Shown here in pieces: positions 1 through 10,478 of a stretch of DNA of 64,000 nucleotides. Position 1 is the stretch's first letter, and every line of letters begins with the position of its first letter. Origin of the DNA: Azolla caroliniana (taxonomy: Eukaryota; Polypodiophyta). The notes beneath the pieces were generated by a model that searched no databases, was not told where the DNA came from, and was given only the letters and a program-made list of their open reading frames with translations. The translations under genes were made by a program, and so were the position numbers. The stretch is taken from assembly GCA_043228905.1 (NCBI GenBank), contig JBHGNT010000017.1, positions 17,546,001-17,610,000 on the forward strand, written 5' to 3'.

Positions 1-1167
1 CATCAGAGATCTTGAAGAGAGTTCAATCTCATTCAGGCTAAGTGAGCCAAATGAGCGACTAAGTCGGCATGACCAGTCAGACACAGAGTCGGCGAGTAGT
101 GGAGACTAGGTCGTGCATTCCCCGCGCAAGAAGCCGAGGAGACGGTTTACGCGCAAAGAGAAGGGAAAGAAGAAGATGTCGGAGTATGGCACTGATAAAG
201 AAGAGTCGGATCGCCGCGAATCCGACTCTGAGAAGAATGAAGACGAACCTTTGGAAACGAAGTCCGCGTCGGCCAAGAGGGCCTCAAAATCGGCTAATGA
301 GCAATTACGCCAATCTACCGGCCAGAAGAACCCCGTGGTGCGGTTCGGATACAACGAGTACATGGCGCATCATTATGCGTACATGACGCGAGTGGGAGAA
401 GTGTGTGAGCCGGGGAGCTACGTAGAAGCGGCGAAGGACGCAAACTGGCATGCCGCAATGGAGGAAGAGATGCACGCATTAGTGGAAAATGAAAATTGGG
501 ACCTAGTTGATGCCCTGAAGGGTGTAAAGTCGATTGGATGCAGGTGGGTGTACAAGGTCAAGTACAACATCGACGGCTCTATCAACCACTACAAGGCCTG
601 GTTAGTGGCGAAGGGATACGCATAGCAACACGACATCTACTACGATGAGACCTTTGCGCCTATCGTGAAGATGACAACCGCCCGTGTCCTGCTTGCGATA
701 GCCGCGGTAAAGGGGTGGCATTTACATTAGATGGATCTAAAGAATGCGTTCCTGCAAGGGGAACTTGAGGAACAGGTGTACATGGTACAACCCTTTGGAT
801 TTCAGTTTGGAAAGAACACCTAGGCGGTATGCCGACTCAAGAAGTCCCTCCAGTCCCTCTACGGACTAAAACAAACCTCGCGCGCGTGGAATGCGAAGAT
901 CACGCAGTACCTTTGTCGGATGGAGTTTGCTACATCCAAATCGAACACTTCATTGTTCGTCTGGCAAGTTCATCGTGGACCGGTTAGTATCTTACATTAT
1001 GTTGATAATTCAGTCATCGCCGATGCCAACCTAGATGAAATTGGCCGCGTAAAGTCCCAGCTCGCGGCATCATTTGACGTGAAGGACCTAGGGGACCTTC
1101 ATTACTTCCTAGGGATCGAAGTGATCCGCAACCCTGAAGGCATACTAATCAGCCAACGAAATTATGT
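1..1167 (+). pseudogene. Copia element C: truncated, decayed pol (linker, RT)
   Basis: Ty1/copia pol remnant read on the plus strand. It starts in the charged linker after integrase (serine/aspartate-rich, then a KEKGKKK run), passes the NEYMAHHYAYM segment shared with copies B, E and H, and enters the reverse transcriptase (CRWVYKVKYN, then KNAFLQGELEEQVYM). The copy is dead. In-frame TAG codons lie at 623-625, 728-730 and 821-823; the first two stand where relatives have CAG. A 9-bp tandem insertion near 841-860 disturbs the YGLKQ motif. The catalytic YVDD reads YVDN (998-1009). The 3' part (rest of RT, RNase H, LTR) is missing because gypsy element A's LTR begins at 1168. The 5' part lies outside the window. 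It belongs to the same family as B and E. Confidence 0.9.
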
Positions 1168-1787
1168 TGTCGTGTTGTTTCGCTTAAGCGTGTGAAATAA
1201 GGCGGGACCACGAGGGCCCTGAACCGAGGAGAAAGAGGGACAAGAGGAAGTGAGAAGCACGCAAGTGTAAAGCCTGCTAGACCTGTCAGCAACCGACAAA
1301 ACTTGCCCTCTGAATGAACCACCAACGCGTATACTGACTTAATCAAGAAGCACACTTCAGAGAGATGAAAGAGGAGACTCCCAGAAACACAGATAGACGA
1401 AAACAAGAGATTCCATTTCAATAACAGTGACGATTACAATGATTGCAACCCTGCAGAGAACGATGATAGAGGAGGAGAGAGCTCGGTTCCCAATCCGACA
1501 AAACCTTTTCCTTACCCAAAACGTGATATATTCCTCTTCTTCTCCCTTCCCTTATATAGGTCGCCTAGGAGGCCATTACATCAAAACATGTCCACTTTAT
1601 TCTCTGTCCCTTCGAACAGAGATACACATCGATTTTCCTAATTAACAAATATGTCACGCTTATTATATTTACATCAGTCGTCTTATTCCTAGTTATTTTC
1701 AATGTATCGATTTGCGCGCACTCGTGCATGGGCCGGTTCACGCCTTAAATTCCTTGATTCCTCTTAGGGCCGGTTTTCTTCATGACA
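1168..1787 (-). repeat. Gypsy element A, 3' LTR
   Basis: A 620-bp LTR read on the minus strand, with ends TGTCATGAAG (right) and ...CGACA (left, plus TGTCG). The left terminus (TGTCGTGTTGTT) and the GGCGGGACCAC segment just inside it match the LTRs of gypsy K at 10479 and 14781. The right boundary sits against a purine-rich tract (minus GGTGGGGGTGGA, plus 1788-1799), which is the polypurine tract. The outer flank on the left is copia C. The other end of element A is lost, so no target duplication can be tested. Confidence 0.75.
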
Positions 1788-2223
1788 TCCACCCCCACCA
1801 AACTGCGCATCCACCGGTATGCGCTAGACACTAAAGATCTCCAGAGAAGATCGGCCCGTAATCATCCGTCAATTCTCCGAACTGGTCGTCATCGTCAGTC
1901 ACGCTTCCTGGATCCGGCTCATCCTCATGCCGCTTTTTGAACTCCTTAATCCGCTTCCCGGTTACCGGCACTGTTAACCACGTCCCGTCGAGCTCCGCAA
2001 GATGATACGTCCCGTTGTCATTCGCGCTCGTTACGAGGTAGGGCCCGAACCACCTCCTCGTGAATTTGCGTGTTGCCCTGTGCTGTTTGTCGAGGCTGTT
2101 GTCGTACACCAACACCCAGTCGCCTTCCTCGATCTTCTTTGGCTGCAGCCGGTGTGTCCGGTCGAACCGGCCTTTGTTCCTCTCCCTCGCCGTTTGCAGC
2201 TTTGTCTTTGCCCGTTCCACATC
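1788..2223 (-). pseudogene. Gypsy element A: integrase C-terminus (GPY/F domain)
   Basis: Minus-strand end of a Ty3/gypsy polyprotein. It has a basic helical part (RERNKGRFDRTHR), then the integrase C-terminal domain with GDWVLVYDNS and the GPY/F-type motif RRWFGPYLV, then HLAELDG and an acidic tail. The stop lies near 1831. The frame is open but broken at its N-terminal side by the copia B compound, which inserted at 2223/2224. The same frame resumes at 8295. Flanking pentamers are ACATC (2219-2223) and ACGTC (8295-8299). In the family this domain finishes the integrase that inserts element cDNA. The coding sequence ends close to the polypurine tract and LTR at 1787. Confidence 0.85.
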
Positions 2224-2286
2224 TGTAAAAGAATAACGTGCGGAAGCAATAGAAAAATGAACACAGAAAACGCAGGTTTAATGGAG
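2224..2286 (-). repeat. Copia B: LTR end fragment (63 bp)
   Basis: Matches the first 63 bp (plus strand) of the LTR at 2510: TGTAAAAGAAT, then the CGTGCGGAAGCAATAG and AACGCAGGTTTAATGG segments. It then jumps straight into gag sequence (TGTCATTTGCTCC). It is the outermost edge of the compound insertion. Confidence 0.75.
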
Positions 2287-2509
2287 AGTTGTGTCATTTG
2301 CTCCATCGAAATAGCTCCAGTAACCATGCCCGAGCAGGTATTGGTGCATCTTGTAGGACCAAGATGCGTAGTTGTTTTTGTCGAGTTTCTCCGTCGGTAG
2401 TGAGCTAGCCATGCCTCTATCCATCGGTTTTTTACCTGTTCTTCTTGGTTGGTTTCCTTTTCAAGCTATGTTAGTTGCAAAGGTTCTCAACCCTCGTGCT
2501 TTGATACCA
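2287..2509 (-). pseudogene. Copia B: second gag N-terminal fragment
   Basis: Minus-strand start of a copia gag next to a primer binding site (TGGTATCAAAGC at the LTR edge, plus about 2498-2509). The start codon and MDRGMAS-like N-terminus can be read around 2427. The first 60 or so codons resemble the gag of copies B, D and E, then the sequence breaks off at the LTR fragment. It is a duplicate of the gag start near 7680-7894 and shows that the middle LTR once served as a 5' LTR for a second unit. Confidence 0.75.
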
Positions 2510-2909
2510 TGTAAAAGAATAGCGTGCGGAAGCAATAGAAAACCGAACACAGAAAACGCAGGTTTAATGGAGAGCTCAGAATATACACAATACGCGGGAG
2601 AGATAGAGAGAGCACACAGAAACACTCAATTCAAAAATAATACTCAATCTGTAACACTCTGTACATCATATGTGTTTAGTGAACACTTTTATACAAGTCC
2701 ATACGGACTGACAGAAGTACGGTGTACTTCAATGCTCACACGAGCGCCTAACACTAACTACAAGACATTAACTACCTAGTAGTTTAGGCTGCTACTAGGC
2801 TTCCGGTTACTGATGGATCCAGCTAACCGGCTCCCCAGCTCACCGGCTCACCGATCCGGCTCATCCTTTCGGATGCCGATCCGGATCCGGTTGAGCTTGC
2901 CGCTCAATA
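2510..2909 (-). repeat. Copia B: middle / 3' LTR (400 bp)
   Basis: It runs from TGTAAAAG to ...CTCAATA on the plus strand; the minus-strand start reads TATTGAG where TGTTGAG is expected. A TATA box (minus TATAAAAG, near 2687-2693) lies below two inverted repeats shared with the LTRs of D and E. The polypurine tract of the internal region abuts at 2910-2921. It pairs with the 400-bp LTR at 7895-8294. Confidence 0.9.
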
Positions 2910-3513
2910 CTCCCCCTCAAGCTCAACTTGAGGTCGGATCGTAGTGTCAATCTCCATGGCAACCGATCCTTCCACCCGGCTCCTTTTGGTATCACTCCGC
3001 CTCGCTCGCGCTCCTCGTCCGGTCCCATCCCGTTTGCCGCGACCCTTCTGTTTCTGTGCACCTGGACCTCCTCGGTCGGCTTGTTTGCTCAACAGGCCCA
3101 ATTCTGCTCCCTCGCTGCTATGACTTCGGCTCTTGCCGATTCGCCGATTCCTTCGTGTTGGCGTCGACTTTCACTGCCTTGTCCTCTTGGCCTTGTATTG
3201 ATTCAGTTCTTCTGAATCCGTCTGTTGAGCCGAATCGACGTTCCAGCTCTTGTCTGAATCGGTCGCTCCCGATTCGTCTTCCAGTTCCAGGCCCTTCACC
3301 ACATCGGTCCATGTCCGGGTCTTGGGGTTCTTCTTCCGGTCGGCTCTGTCCTTCTTGACTCTACCACTACTGCAGCCTGTTCTGACTTGTTCGAATGTGT
3401 CAACTTGCTTTGTCGACTCAACTCCTTTCTTCTCATTGTCTCTCCCCTTGTCGGTTCTTCCCTCACCGGCGCAATCGACAGTCTCTTTGCCTTTGCCCGT
3501 TCTCCCCCTCAAG
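2910..3513 (-). pseudogene. Copia B: extra 3' module after RNase H
   Basis: After the usual end of RNase H (HLDVPHLRGRT, at a polypurine-like tract 3502-3513) the frame stays open for about 115 codons of charged sequence. It is rich in K, D and S and contains SGATDSDKS and TDSEELNQYKAKR, ending at a stop near 3171. A second tract (2910-2921) then precedes the LTR, so the module measures about 580 bp between tracts. The SD-rich and LNQ..-K-R segments match the module of copia E at 55979-56498, so it is inherited, not random read-through. No domain is recognised; nuclear or nucleic-acid binding is only a guess from the charge. Confidence 0.6.
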
Positions 3514-4160
3514 TGTGGCACGTCGAGATGCTGAACACCAAGCATTTTGGTGAAGTGCTGCAACTTGTCCGATCCGAGCGGTTTGGTGAAGATGTTAGCA
3601 ACTTTCCGATCCGTATGAACATATTGAAGTTCGACTTCACCGCTCAGGACACACTCACACACGAAGTGGTAGTGCACTTCTATGTGCTTTGTGCAAGCAT
3701 GGAATACGGGGTTGTTGGCGAGCTACATGTTGCTTATATTGTCGCAGTAGATCAGGATCGGGGTCGGTACCTCGATCCACAGGTCTTGCAGCAGCCGCCG
3801 AAGCCAAATGGCTTCATAGGTGGCAACGATAGCGCCTTGGTATTTAGCCTCAGTGCTCCACAGAGCCACTGTTGGCTGCTTTTTGCTGCTCCACGCAACA
3901 GCCGCGCTACCAATGGAAAACATATAGCCGGAGGTGGATCGACGATCCGATGCATCGCCGGCCCAGTCGACATCATTGTAGCTGACTAGCTCTTCGGTTA
4001 TAACATGCCGGTATAACAGTCCCTGCTCCTTTGTGCCGCTCACATATCGCAAAATTCGATGCACGCACAGAAGGTGCTCCACGGTCTGCTTCTGCATATA
4101 TTGGCTGATCACTCCGACTGGATAACTGATGTCGGGTCGGGTGATTGTCAAATATATGTG
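3514..4160 (-). pseudogene. Copia B: RT end and RNase H
   Basis: Minus-strand end of RT (TITRPDISYPVGVISQYM) followed by RNase H signatures: YNDVDWAGDASDRRSTSGY, then STEAKYQGA and YCDNISNM. A stop falls shortly after at about 3721. The next frame resumes with MHYHFVCECVLSGEVELQYV. In family copies the tryptophan-serine block before STEAEY is intact, here AWSSKKQPTVALWSTEAKY. RNase H removes the RNA template during reverse transcription. The copy cannot give an intact enzyme. Confidence 0.85.
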
Positions 4161-5050
4161 GCTTCCGACGATTTGTCGGAACCGCTTCTCATCGCAGGCC
4201 GGTCCGGAGTCAGGACAAAGCTTTTGGTTCCGGTCCGAGGGTGTAGAGATCGGTCAGCATTCCGTCATGCCGAACTTGTACAACATATTCAACACATAGT
4301 GTCTTTGTGAGAGCAATATGCTGTCGGGGGTTTGGATCACCTCGATCCCAAGGAAATAGTGAAGGTCCCCCAGGTCCTTCATCTCAAATGCATCCGACAG
4401 TTGAGACTTGACTCGGCTGATTTGATCGAGTCCGGGTCCGGTGATGACTAGATCATCAACATATAGTAAGATGCAAACCGGACCATCCGAACCTTGCCGG
4501 ATGAACAACAAAGACTCGGACTTGGAGGCCACAAACCCCATCTTACGCAATTGGTGCGTGATCTTCGCAAGTCCAAACTCGGGGGGCCTTCTTCAGGCCA
4601 TAAAGTGACTTCTTTAGCCGGCATACCGCTGACTTTTTCATCTCCGACTGGAAACTGGGGGGTTAGGTCATAAAGACCTCTTCTTCAAGATCGCCATGAA
4701 GAAATGCATTCTTCACGTCCATTTGGTGAAGATGCCACCCCCTTGCCGCAGCAACCGCCAGCACCACACGAACCGTCGTCATCTTCGCTACCATAGCAAA
4801 GGTCTCGTCGTAGTCGATTCCGTGGGTCTGCGCGTATCCCTTCGCCACTAACCGGGTCTTGTACCGGTTAACCGAACCGTCAGCATTGTACTTTAACCTG
4901 TACACCCACTTACATCCGATTGGTTTACAGTGTCAGGGAGGGTCAACTAGGTCCCATGTGTCGTTGGCATCAACTGCCCGCATTTCTTCCTCCATAGCGG
5001 CACGCCAATTTGCGTCCTTCACCGCTTCTGCGTAGCTCTCTGGCTCACGC
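4161..5050 (-). pseudogene. Copia B: reverse transcriptase
   Basis: Minus-strand copia RT in pieces. The first holds [28 protein letters not shown] and [14 protein letters not shown] (4663-4905). The second has an intact catalytic LLYVDDLVITG and KDLGDLHYFLGIEV (4254-4550). A stop and frame change lie between them near 4560-4660. The conserved SLYGLKK segment is present, unlike in copia E. It is a dead gene with a well-preserved active site. Confidence 0.87.
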
Positions 5051-6600
5051 ACATCCGCCACCTTGGTCATGTACGCATAGTGATGCGCCATGTACTCATT
5101 GTACCTGTACCGCATCACGGGGTTCTTCTGGCGGGAAGACCGGCGTAACTTATCGTTACCCAGTTTGCGGCCCTTCTTGGCTGGTTCGGACTTCGTTCCC
5201 GAAGATCTGCCTTCTTCCTTACCGGAGTCGAATTCGTTCCGATCGGACTCAACGTTGCCGGTTTCGTATCTTGGGATCTTCTTCTTCCCCTTCTCTTTGC
5301 GCGTGAACCGTCTCCTCGGTTCCTTGCGCGGGGAGAGCACGACAGGGTTTCCACTACTCGACGGTTACTCATCCGAGTGGTCATCCCGACTCAGCTGCTT
5401 ATTCGGTCCACTTAATCGAAATGAGATCAGACTCTCTTCTAGAGTGTCGAGGTCTTCATCTTCTATCTGGACCGGTTCAGGATCACTAGCCTCATCCTCC
5501 GGTATCGGGTCGGGGTTGGAAGTCGGAGCCGGTAAGGCATACCATGATGTCCTCTCATCAAACTCAACATCCCGGCTAACTCGTTCCTGCTTCGTTCGGG
5601 GGTTATAACACTTATACCCCTTTTGCTCATGCGAGTAACCGACCAGTATGCATTTCTCCGACTTTGCATCCAACTTCCTCCGCTTCTCATTTGGCCCATG
5701 CACATATGCAATACTACCGAATATCCGAAGGTGTCGCAAATTCGGCTTGCACTCGAAATATAGCTCATGCGAGGACACCTTGTCACCGATCCGGTTTTGG
5801 ATATAGACGGCCGTCCGGACCGCCTCCGCCCAGTAGAAATGGGGCATGCTCTTCTCCTCCAGCATTTCCCTTGCTGCGTCGACAATCGACCGGTTCTTCC
5901 TTTCGGCCACACCGTTCTGTTCCAGTGTGTATCTGTAGCTAAACTCTCGCCGAATTCCTTTTTGTTGCAGATAACTATTGAATTGGCCGGAAAAATATTC
6001 TTTTCCGCCATCCGACCACAGACACTTGATCTTCCTCTCCATTTCCCGTTCAACCAGGCTTTGCAAGTTCTAGAAACACTCGAAGACTTCGCTCTTCCGA
6101 TCAATGAGGTAGATCCACGTGTGCTGGTTATAGTCGTCGATGAAGGAGACCAAATACCAACTCCCACCAAGACTAACGTTTTGTGCCGGTCCCCATACAT
6201 CCGAATGAATAAGGTCGAGCTTGTTACGGCTACGGTTTCGTTCGATGGGGAATGGAAGCCGGTGTTGCTTCCCGAGTTGGCAAGTTTCACATATTTGGAC
6301 CTTCCGGCCGCTAAATTTCGGCAACCGAAAACAACTTGTTTCGTTTCCAGGTCTTGAAGCCTCCGATAATGGACGTGGCCGATCTGCTTATGCCACAGGT
6401 CGATGTCCGATTCGACCTTCTGCCCTTTCGCAAACATAACGGTACCAACGTCATTGGTGTTGAGGATGAACATCCTCCCTTCTCTGCGCCCTTGCGCAAT
6501 AATCTGGCCCTCTTCTTCGATGAAACACCCAAGGTGCGTAAACCGCACCTGCATCCCTGATCAACAATCTGACCGACTAACACCAGGTTCTTCATGATGG
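5051..6600 (-). pseudogene. Copia B: integrase and charged linker
   Basis: Minus-strand integrase. It has the GAG-pre-integrase segment (DLWHKQIGHVHYRRLQDLE) and the zinc-binding block CETCQLGKQHRLPFP. The catalytic core follows, with LDLIHSDVWGP, FIDDYNQHTWIY, SDGGKEYFSGQF and NGVAERKNRSIVDAARAM-like sequence. Next is the FGSIAYVHGPNEKRRK region and a charged linker with EKGKKK and NEYMAHHYAYM. The frame changes near 6066-6070 and at 5340-5365. The catalytic aspartates and glutamate appear present. Integrase joins element cDNA to chromosomal DNA. Confidence 0.87.
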
Positions 6601-7894
6601 TCGATACGTGTAATACGTTCATCAGCTTCCCCCTCTGTCCGACGTGGCTCAAAGGGACTTCTCTGACATGCACGATTGGGTGAGGAGTGTCGTCTCCGGT
6701 TTCGATGACTCCCGGTTGTTCCGGTTTCTCTAAGAAGGAGAACCATTCTTTGTGGCTCGTCATGTGGTTTGACGCACCGAAATCAACGTACCACACTTCC
6801 TCCGATTTGGAAGTGGTCTTCTTCATCGAGTTAGACTCGTGTTTCATCACCAAGGTCGGCCCTTTACCGGCTTTTCCGGTTTTGGATCCTCCCGATCCTT
6901 TTGCGTAGTGCGAGTATTGTCAGTTCTCTCTACCGACCTTGCCGGATCCGGATCTGTCCGAATTGGCGCACTTCTTCCAACACTCGCTTTCTTTGTGGCC
7001 CTTTTTACCACAATACCAACATTCCGTGTCGGCCTTTGCTTGCCGGCATCCGGCGCCGTCTTGACTCCCCCTGTTTGTGGTGGGTCCAGAACTGCTGTCG
7101 GCACGTTCTCTGTGCCTTTGGTCTTGTTCTTGCCGGCTGCTACCATGGCAAGCCAACCCACCTCGTCCACCACGCCCACGGGGCCGATCCGCCTCCATGT
7201 ACAACATCCGGCTGTTGGTGGGTGCACTTGTTGACACACCAGCGTGGTTCTCCTCCACAAGGACCATCGACTGTAAGTCAAAAAATGACGGTGTATTCTC
7301 CTGTGTACACACAACAGTTTAGAACGCTCCGAACTTCGACGCTAGTCCCCCGAGATAGATCTGCACCATCAGACCTTCCTCGACGTTCACATCGATGGAG
7401 GCTGAGGAGTCACATATATCTTTGATCTTCGAGGTGTAATCAGCCATCGACAAGTCGCGTTGTCGTAGGTTGCTCAGCTCTTGTCGGAGTTGAAGCTTCC
7501 TGATTGTAGTGCTTGCGGCGAAAATCTTCTTCAAATTTCCCCAAGCATCTTTCAACGTTTTTGCATCCCGAATGTAGCTTAGGAGTTGTTCGCCTACACA
7601 AGACGCGAAGCAGTACAGTACTCTACTCGCCGACTGTTCCCACACCGGGAAGTCTCTGTGTGTCGATTCGGGTGCTGTGTCATTTGCTCCGTTGACATAG
7701 CTCTAGTAACCATGCTTGAGTAGGTAATGGTGCATCTTGTAGGACCAAGATGCATAGTTGTTTCTGTCGAGTTTCTCCGTCGGCAGTGAGCTAGCCATGC
7801 CTCTATCCACCAGTTTTTACCTATTCTTCTTGGTTGGTTTCCTTTTCAAGCTATGTCAGTTGCAGAGGTTCTCAGCCCTCATGCTCTGATACCA
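6601..7894 (-). pseudogene. Copia B: gag and protease
   Basis: Minus-strand gag from the primer site (next to the LTR at 7895) through a UBN2-type gag (SADYTSK, ELSNLRQRDLS) to a zinc knuckle ECWYCGKKGHKESECW (about 6980-7030), then protease. The first start codon found in copy 2287-2509 is GTG here (about 7808-7810), so a later ATG must serve. The protease motif reads VDFGASNHMTSH; the catalytic-site serine of DSGA is changed to phenylalanine, a single C-to-T change. Frame shifts separate gag from protease. Gag forms the particle and the protease would cut the polyprotein. Confidence 0.85.
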
Positions 7895-8294
7895 TGTAAA
7901 AGAATAGCGTGCGGAAGCAATAGAAAACTGAACACAGAAAACGCAGGTTTAATGGAGAGCTCAAAATATACACAATACGCGGGAGAGACAGAGAGAGCAC
8001 ACAGAAACACTCAATTCAAAAATAATACTCAATCTGTAACACTCTGTACATCATATGTGTTTAGTGAACACTTTTATACAAGTCCAAACGGACTGACAGA
8101 AGTACGGTGTACTTCAATGCTCACACGAGCGTCTAACACTAACTATAAGACATTAACTACCTAGTAGTCTAGGCTGCTAGTAGGCTTCCGGTTACTGATG
8201 GATCCGGCTAACCGGCTCCCCAGCTCACCGGCTCACCGATCCGGCTCATCCTTCGGGATGCCGATCCGGATCCGGTTGAGCTTGTCGCTCAACA
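7895..8294 (-). repeat. Copia B: 5' LTR (400 bp)
   Basis: Plus-strand ends are TGTAAAAG and ...CTCAACA. The primer site on the inner side (7885-7894, minus TGGTATCAGAGC) matches the initiator-methionine tRNA type. The target-site half ACGTC follows at 8295-8299. The pair with 2510-2909 has equal length and about 3% mismatches by eye. Confidence 0.92.
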
Positions 8295-8431
8295 ACGTCC
8301 TCCGGTCTTCACTCGAGCTGCTGAATCCGTGCTGCCAAAAGCTCTTCCCGGCTCATCTCGTTCCTCCAATCTATCACCACCCACCAGGAAATCATTCATT
8401 CCATCAGCATAATCGGTTCGGATACCGTCTG
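8295..8431 (-). pseudogene. Gypsy element A: integrase continued
   Basis: Minus-strand gypsy integrase fragment upstream of the copia B insertion. The frame MSREELLAARIQQLE, one stop, then RPEDV leads directly into the ERAKTKLQTAR frame at 2220 once the insertion is removed. Such an alpha-helical stretch normally precedes the GPY/F domain. The rest of A (core integrase, RT, gag, 5' LTR) is missing; the sequence changes to a copia tract at about 8432. Confidence 0.75.
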
Positions 8432-8836
8432 AATCCGACCTGACTTGAGCTTGAGGGGGCATGTTGAGAATCAAGCTCAACTTGGTCTAGTGTGTGAACT
8501 AACCTTGAGAGTGAATAGACACTCCAACGGTCAAGAGTCACCATTATGTCACCACTTTGTATTCTAACATTTAGTATGAGATTCTATGACACATAACTTA
8601 TGAGCTTTCACATTCCCTATGCTCCATGAGTCTTGTAGTTAATGAAGAGAGAGGGTGACTATATAAAGCACCCTCCTCCCACCTTGTATAATGTTGAGTA
8701 TTTCTCCTTTGTTAATATACTTTACCTTGCGTATTCTCTGTGTTTTACTCCTTGTCTCTCACACACACTCTCTCTCATACACACAGAGAGTTCATATCTA
8801 TTCTGCTGCACAGAATCAATCTCTTGATTCTTTACA
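8432..8836 (+). repeat. Orphan copia 3' LTR with polypurine tract
   Basis: A plus-strand tract CTTGAGGGGGCA (ending 8461) is followed by an LTR at 8462-8836 (375 bp). The LTR starts TGTTGAGAATCAAGCTCAAC and ends ...TTTACA, with a TATA box (TATATAAA) near 8660. No matching 5' LTR or internal region is present, and the flanks (GGGCA and CATTT) do not form a target duplication. It is thus the 3' end of a mostly deleted element. To its right it abuts copia D in mid-integrase. Confidence 0.75.
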
Positions 8837-10381
8837 CATTTCATGAAGCCGCAGGATGTTAACATGGCTGAACCGCTTGTGCCATAGGTCGATGTCCGAC
8901 TCGAGCTTCTGTCCTTTTGCAAACAACGTGGTTTGGACTTCATTAGTGTTGTGGATGAGCATCCTCCCTTCCCGGTGCCCTTGTGCAATGAATTTCCCTT
9001 CTTGTTCGATGTAGCAACCCAGATGCCTGAATCGAACTTGCCTTCCCTGGTCAAAGATCTGTCCGACCGACACTAGTTTCTTCGTTATTGTCGGGACATG
9101 TAGCACGTTCATGACTTTCCCTTTCTATTGAATGTGGCTAAGAGGAACTTCATCGACATGTTCGATGGTATGCGGAGTGTCGTCTCCAGTTTCGACCACT
9201 CCTTGTTTTTCCGGTTTCTCCAAGTACGAGAACCATTCCTCGTGACTCATCATATGATTTGACGCTCTGGAGTCAACATACCACACCTCGTTCGGTTCCG
9301 AGGTGTTCACTGCCTTCGAATTGGCCTTGTGGTTCATTACGAAGGCTGGGCCCGATCCATTTTCGGCTCGTTTGAAGCGCTCGGTGTAGTGCGATCGCTG
9401 TCGATTTCCTTGTTCGGTCGGCTTGGATCTAGATGCAGTTTTCTCCGAATCAGCGCGTTTATTCCAGCACTTGCTCTCCATGTGACCTTTCTGCTACAAT
9501 ACCAACATTCTGCGACAGAATTTCCTTGCCGATTTCCGATGGTGCCTTGACTCCCCCTACTTCCGAGGGTCCGGAACTACTGTTGGTATTACGACCATGC
9601 CTTCCATCTTGCTCCTATCAGCTGCCTCCATTGCACGCCGACTCGCACCCGTTCGCCACGACCACAGGGCCAATCTTCCTCCGTGTACAACATCTTGCTT
9701 TCGGCGTGCGTACTCATTGACGCACCCGCGTGGTTCTCCTCTACTAGGAGCATCGATTGTAAGTGACAACACAATGGCGTATTCTCTCTCGTACAAATAG
9801 CAGTTTGGAATGCCCTAAACTTCGACACTAACCCTCCGAGGCAAACCTGCACCATTTTGTCTTCCTCGACGTATACATCGACGAAGGCAAGAGAGTTGCA
9901 GATGTCCTTGATCTTGGAGGTGTAATCAGCCACCGACATATCTTTTTGTCGAACATTGCTCTACTCTTGCCTGAGTTGGAGCTTTCTTACTGTGGTGCTC
10001 GCGGCAAAAATGTTTTTCAGATTTCCCCAAGCATGCTTCGGCGTCTTCGCATCCCGAATGTAGCTCAGAATCTGATCGGTCACACAAGATGCGAAGCAGT
10101 AGAGAACTCTGCTTGCCACCTGTTTCCAGACCGGGAAATCTCTGTGTGTCAATTTGGGTGCTACGTCATTAGCTCCATCAACATAACTCCAATAGCCATG
10201 CTTGAGCAGGTACTGGTGCATCTTGTACGACCAAGATGTGTGGTTGCTTCTGTCGAGCTTCTCTATTGGAAGCGAGCTAGCTATTCCTCTGTCCATTCTT
10301 TCCTTCTTCTGTTCTTCACCGTGGTTAGGGTTTGTCTGTTTGTCGGTAGTGGAGGATCTCAACCCTCGTGCTCTAATACCA
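8837..10381 (-). pseudogene. Copia element D: gag, protease, start of integrase
   Basis: Minus-strand 5' half of a copia element. Gag starts at ATG 10296 (MDRGIASSLP) next to the primer site TGGTATTAGAGC at 10370-10381. It continues with SVADYTSKIKDICNSL and a zinc knuckle near 9470-9510, which is broken by a one-base shift. The protease reads YVDSRASNHMMSH, with the glycine of DSGA changed to arginine. The pre-integrase segment LWHKRFSHVN ends at 8837. There the copy is cut off against the orphan LTR, so integrase core, RT and RNase H are missing. It is related to B and E but clearly diverged. Confidence 0.85.
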
Positions 10382-10478
10382 TGTAAAAGAATACGTGCGG
10401 AAGCTTAACAAACACAACTGGGTAACAACAGAGAGAAAAAACAAAGAGGTTTAATGGAAAGCTTAAGCAACATAGCGT
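10382..10478 (-). repeat. Copia D: 5' LTR, part 1
   Basis: First 97 bp (plus strand) of D's LTR, TGTAAAAGAATACGTGCGG, in line with the LTRs of B. It is interrupted by gypsy K at 10479 and resumes at 15808. Confidence 0.85.

Larger units (their letters stand above)
2224..8294 (-). mobile_element. Copia element B: compound tandem insertion in gypsy A
   Basis: Whole insertion, read on the minus strand: 5' LTR (7895-8294), internal region (2910-7894), middle LTR (2510-2909), a short gag start (about 2287-2509) and the terminal 63 bp of another LTR (2224-2286). This is an LTR-internal-LTR-internal-LTR array in which the last internal region and LTR are almost wholly deleted. The outer flanks ACATC and ACGTC differ only by one CpG-type change, so the complex behaves as one target-site insertion followed by recombination between copies. 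The two 400-bp LTRs differ at about a dozen sites by eye, so the insertion is older than copia E. Confidence 0.8.
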
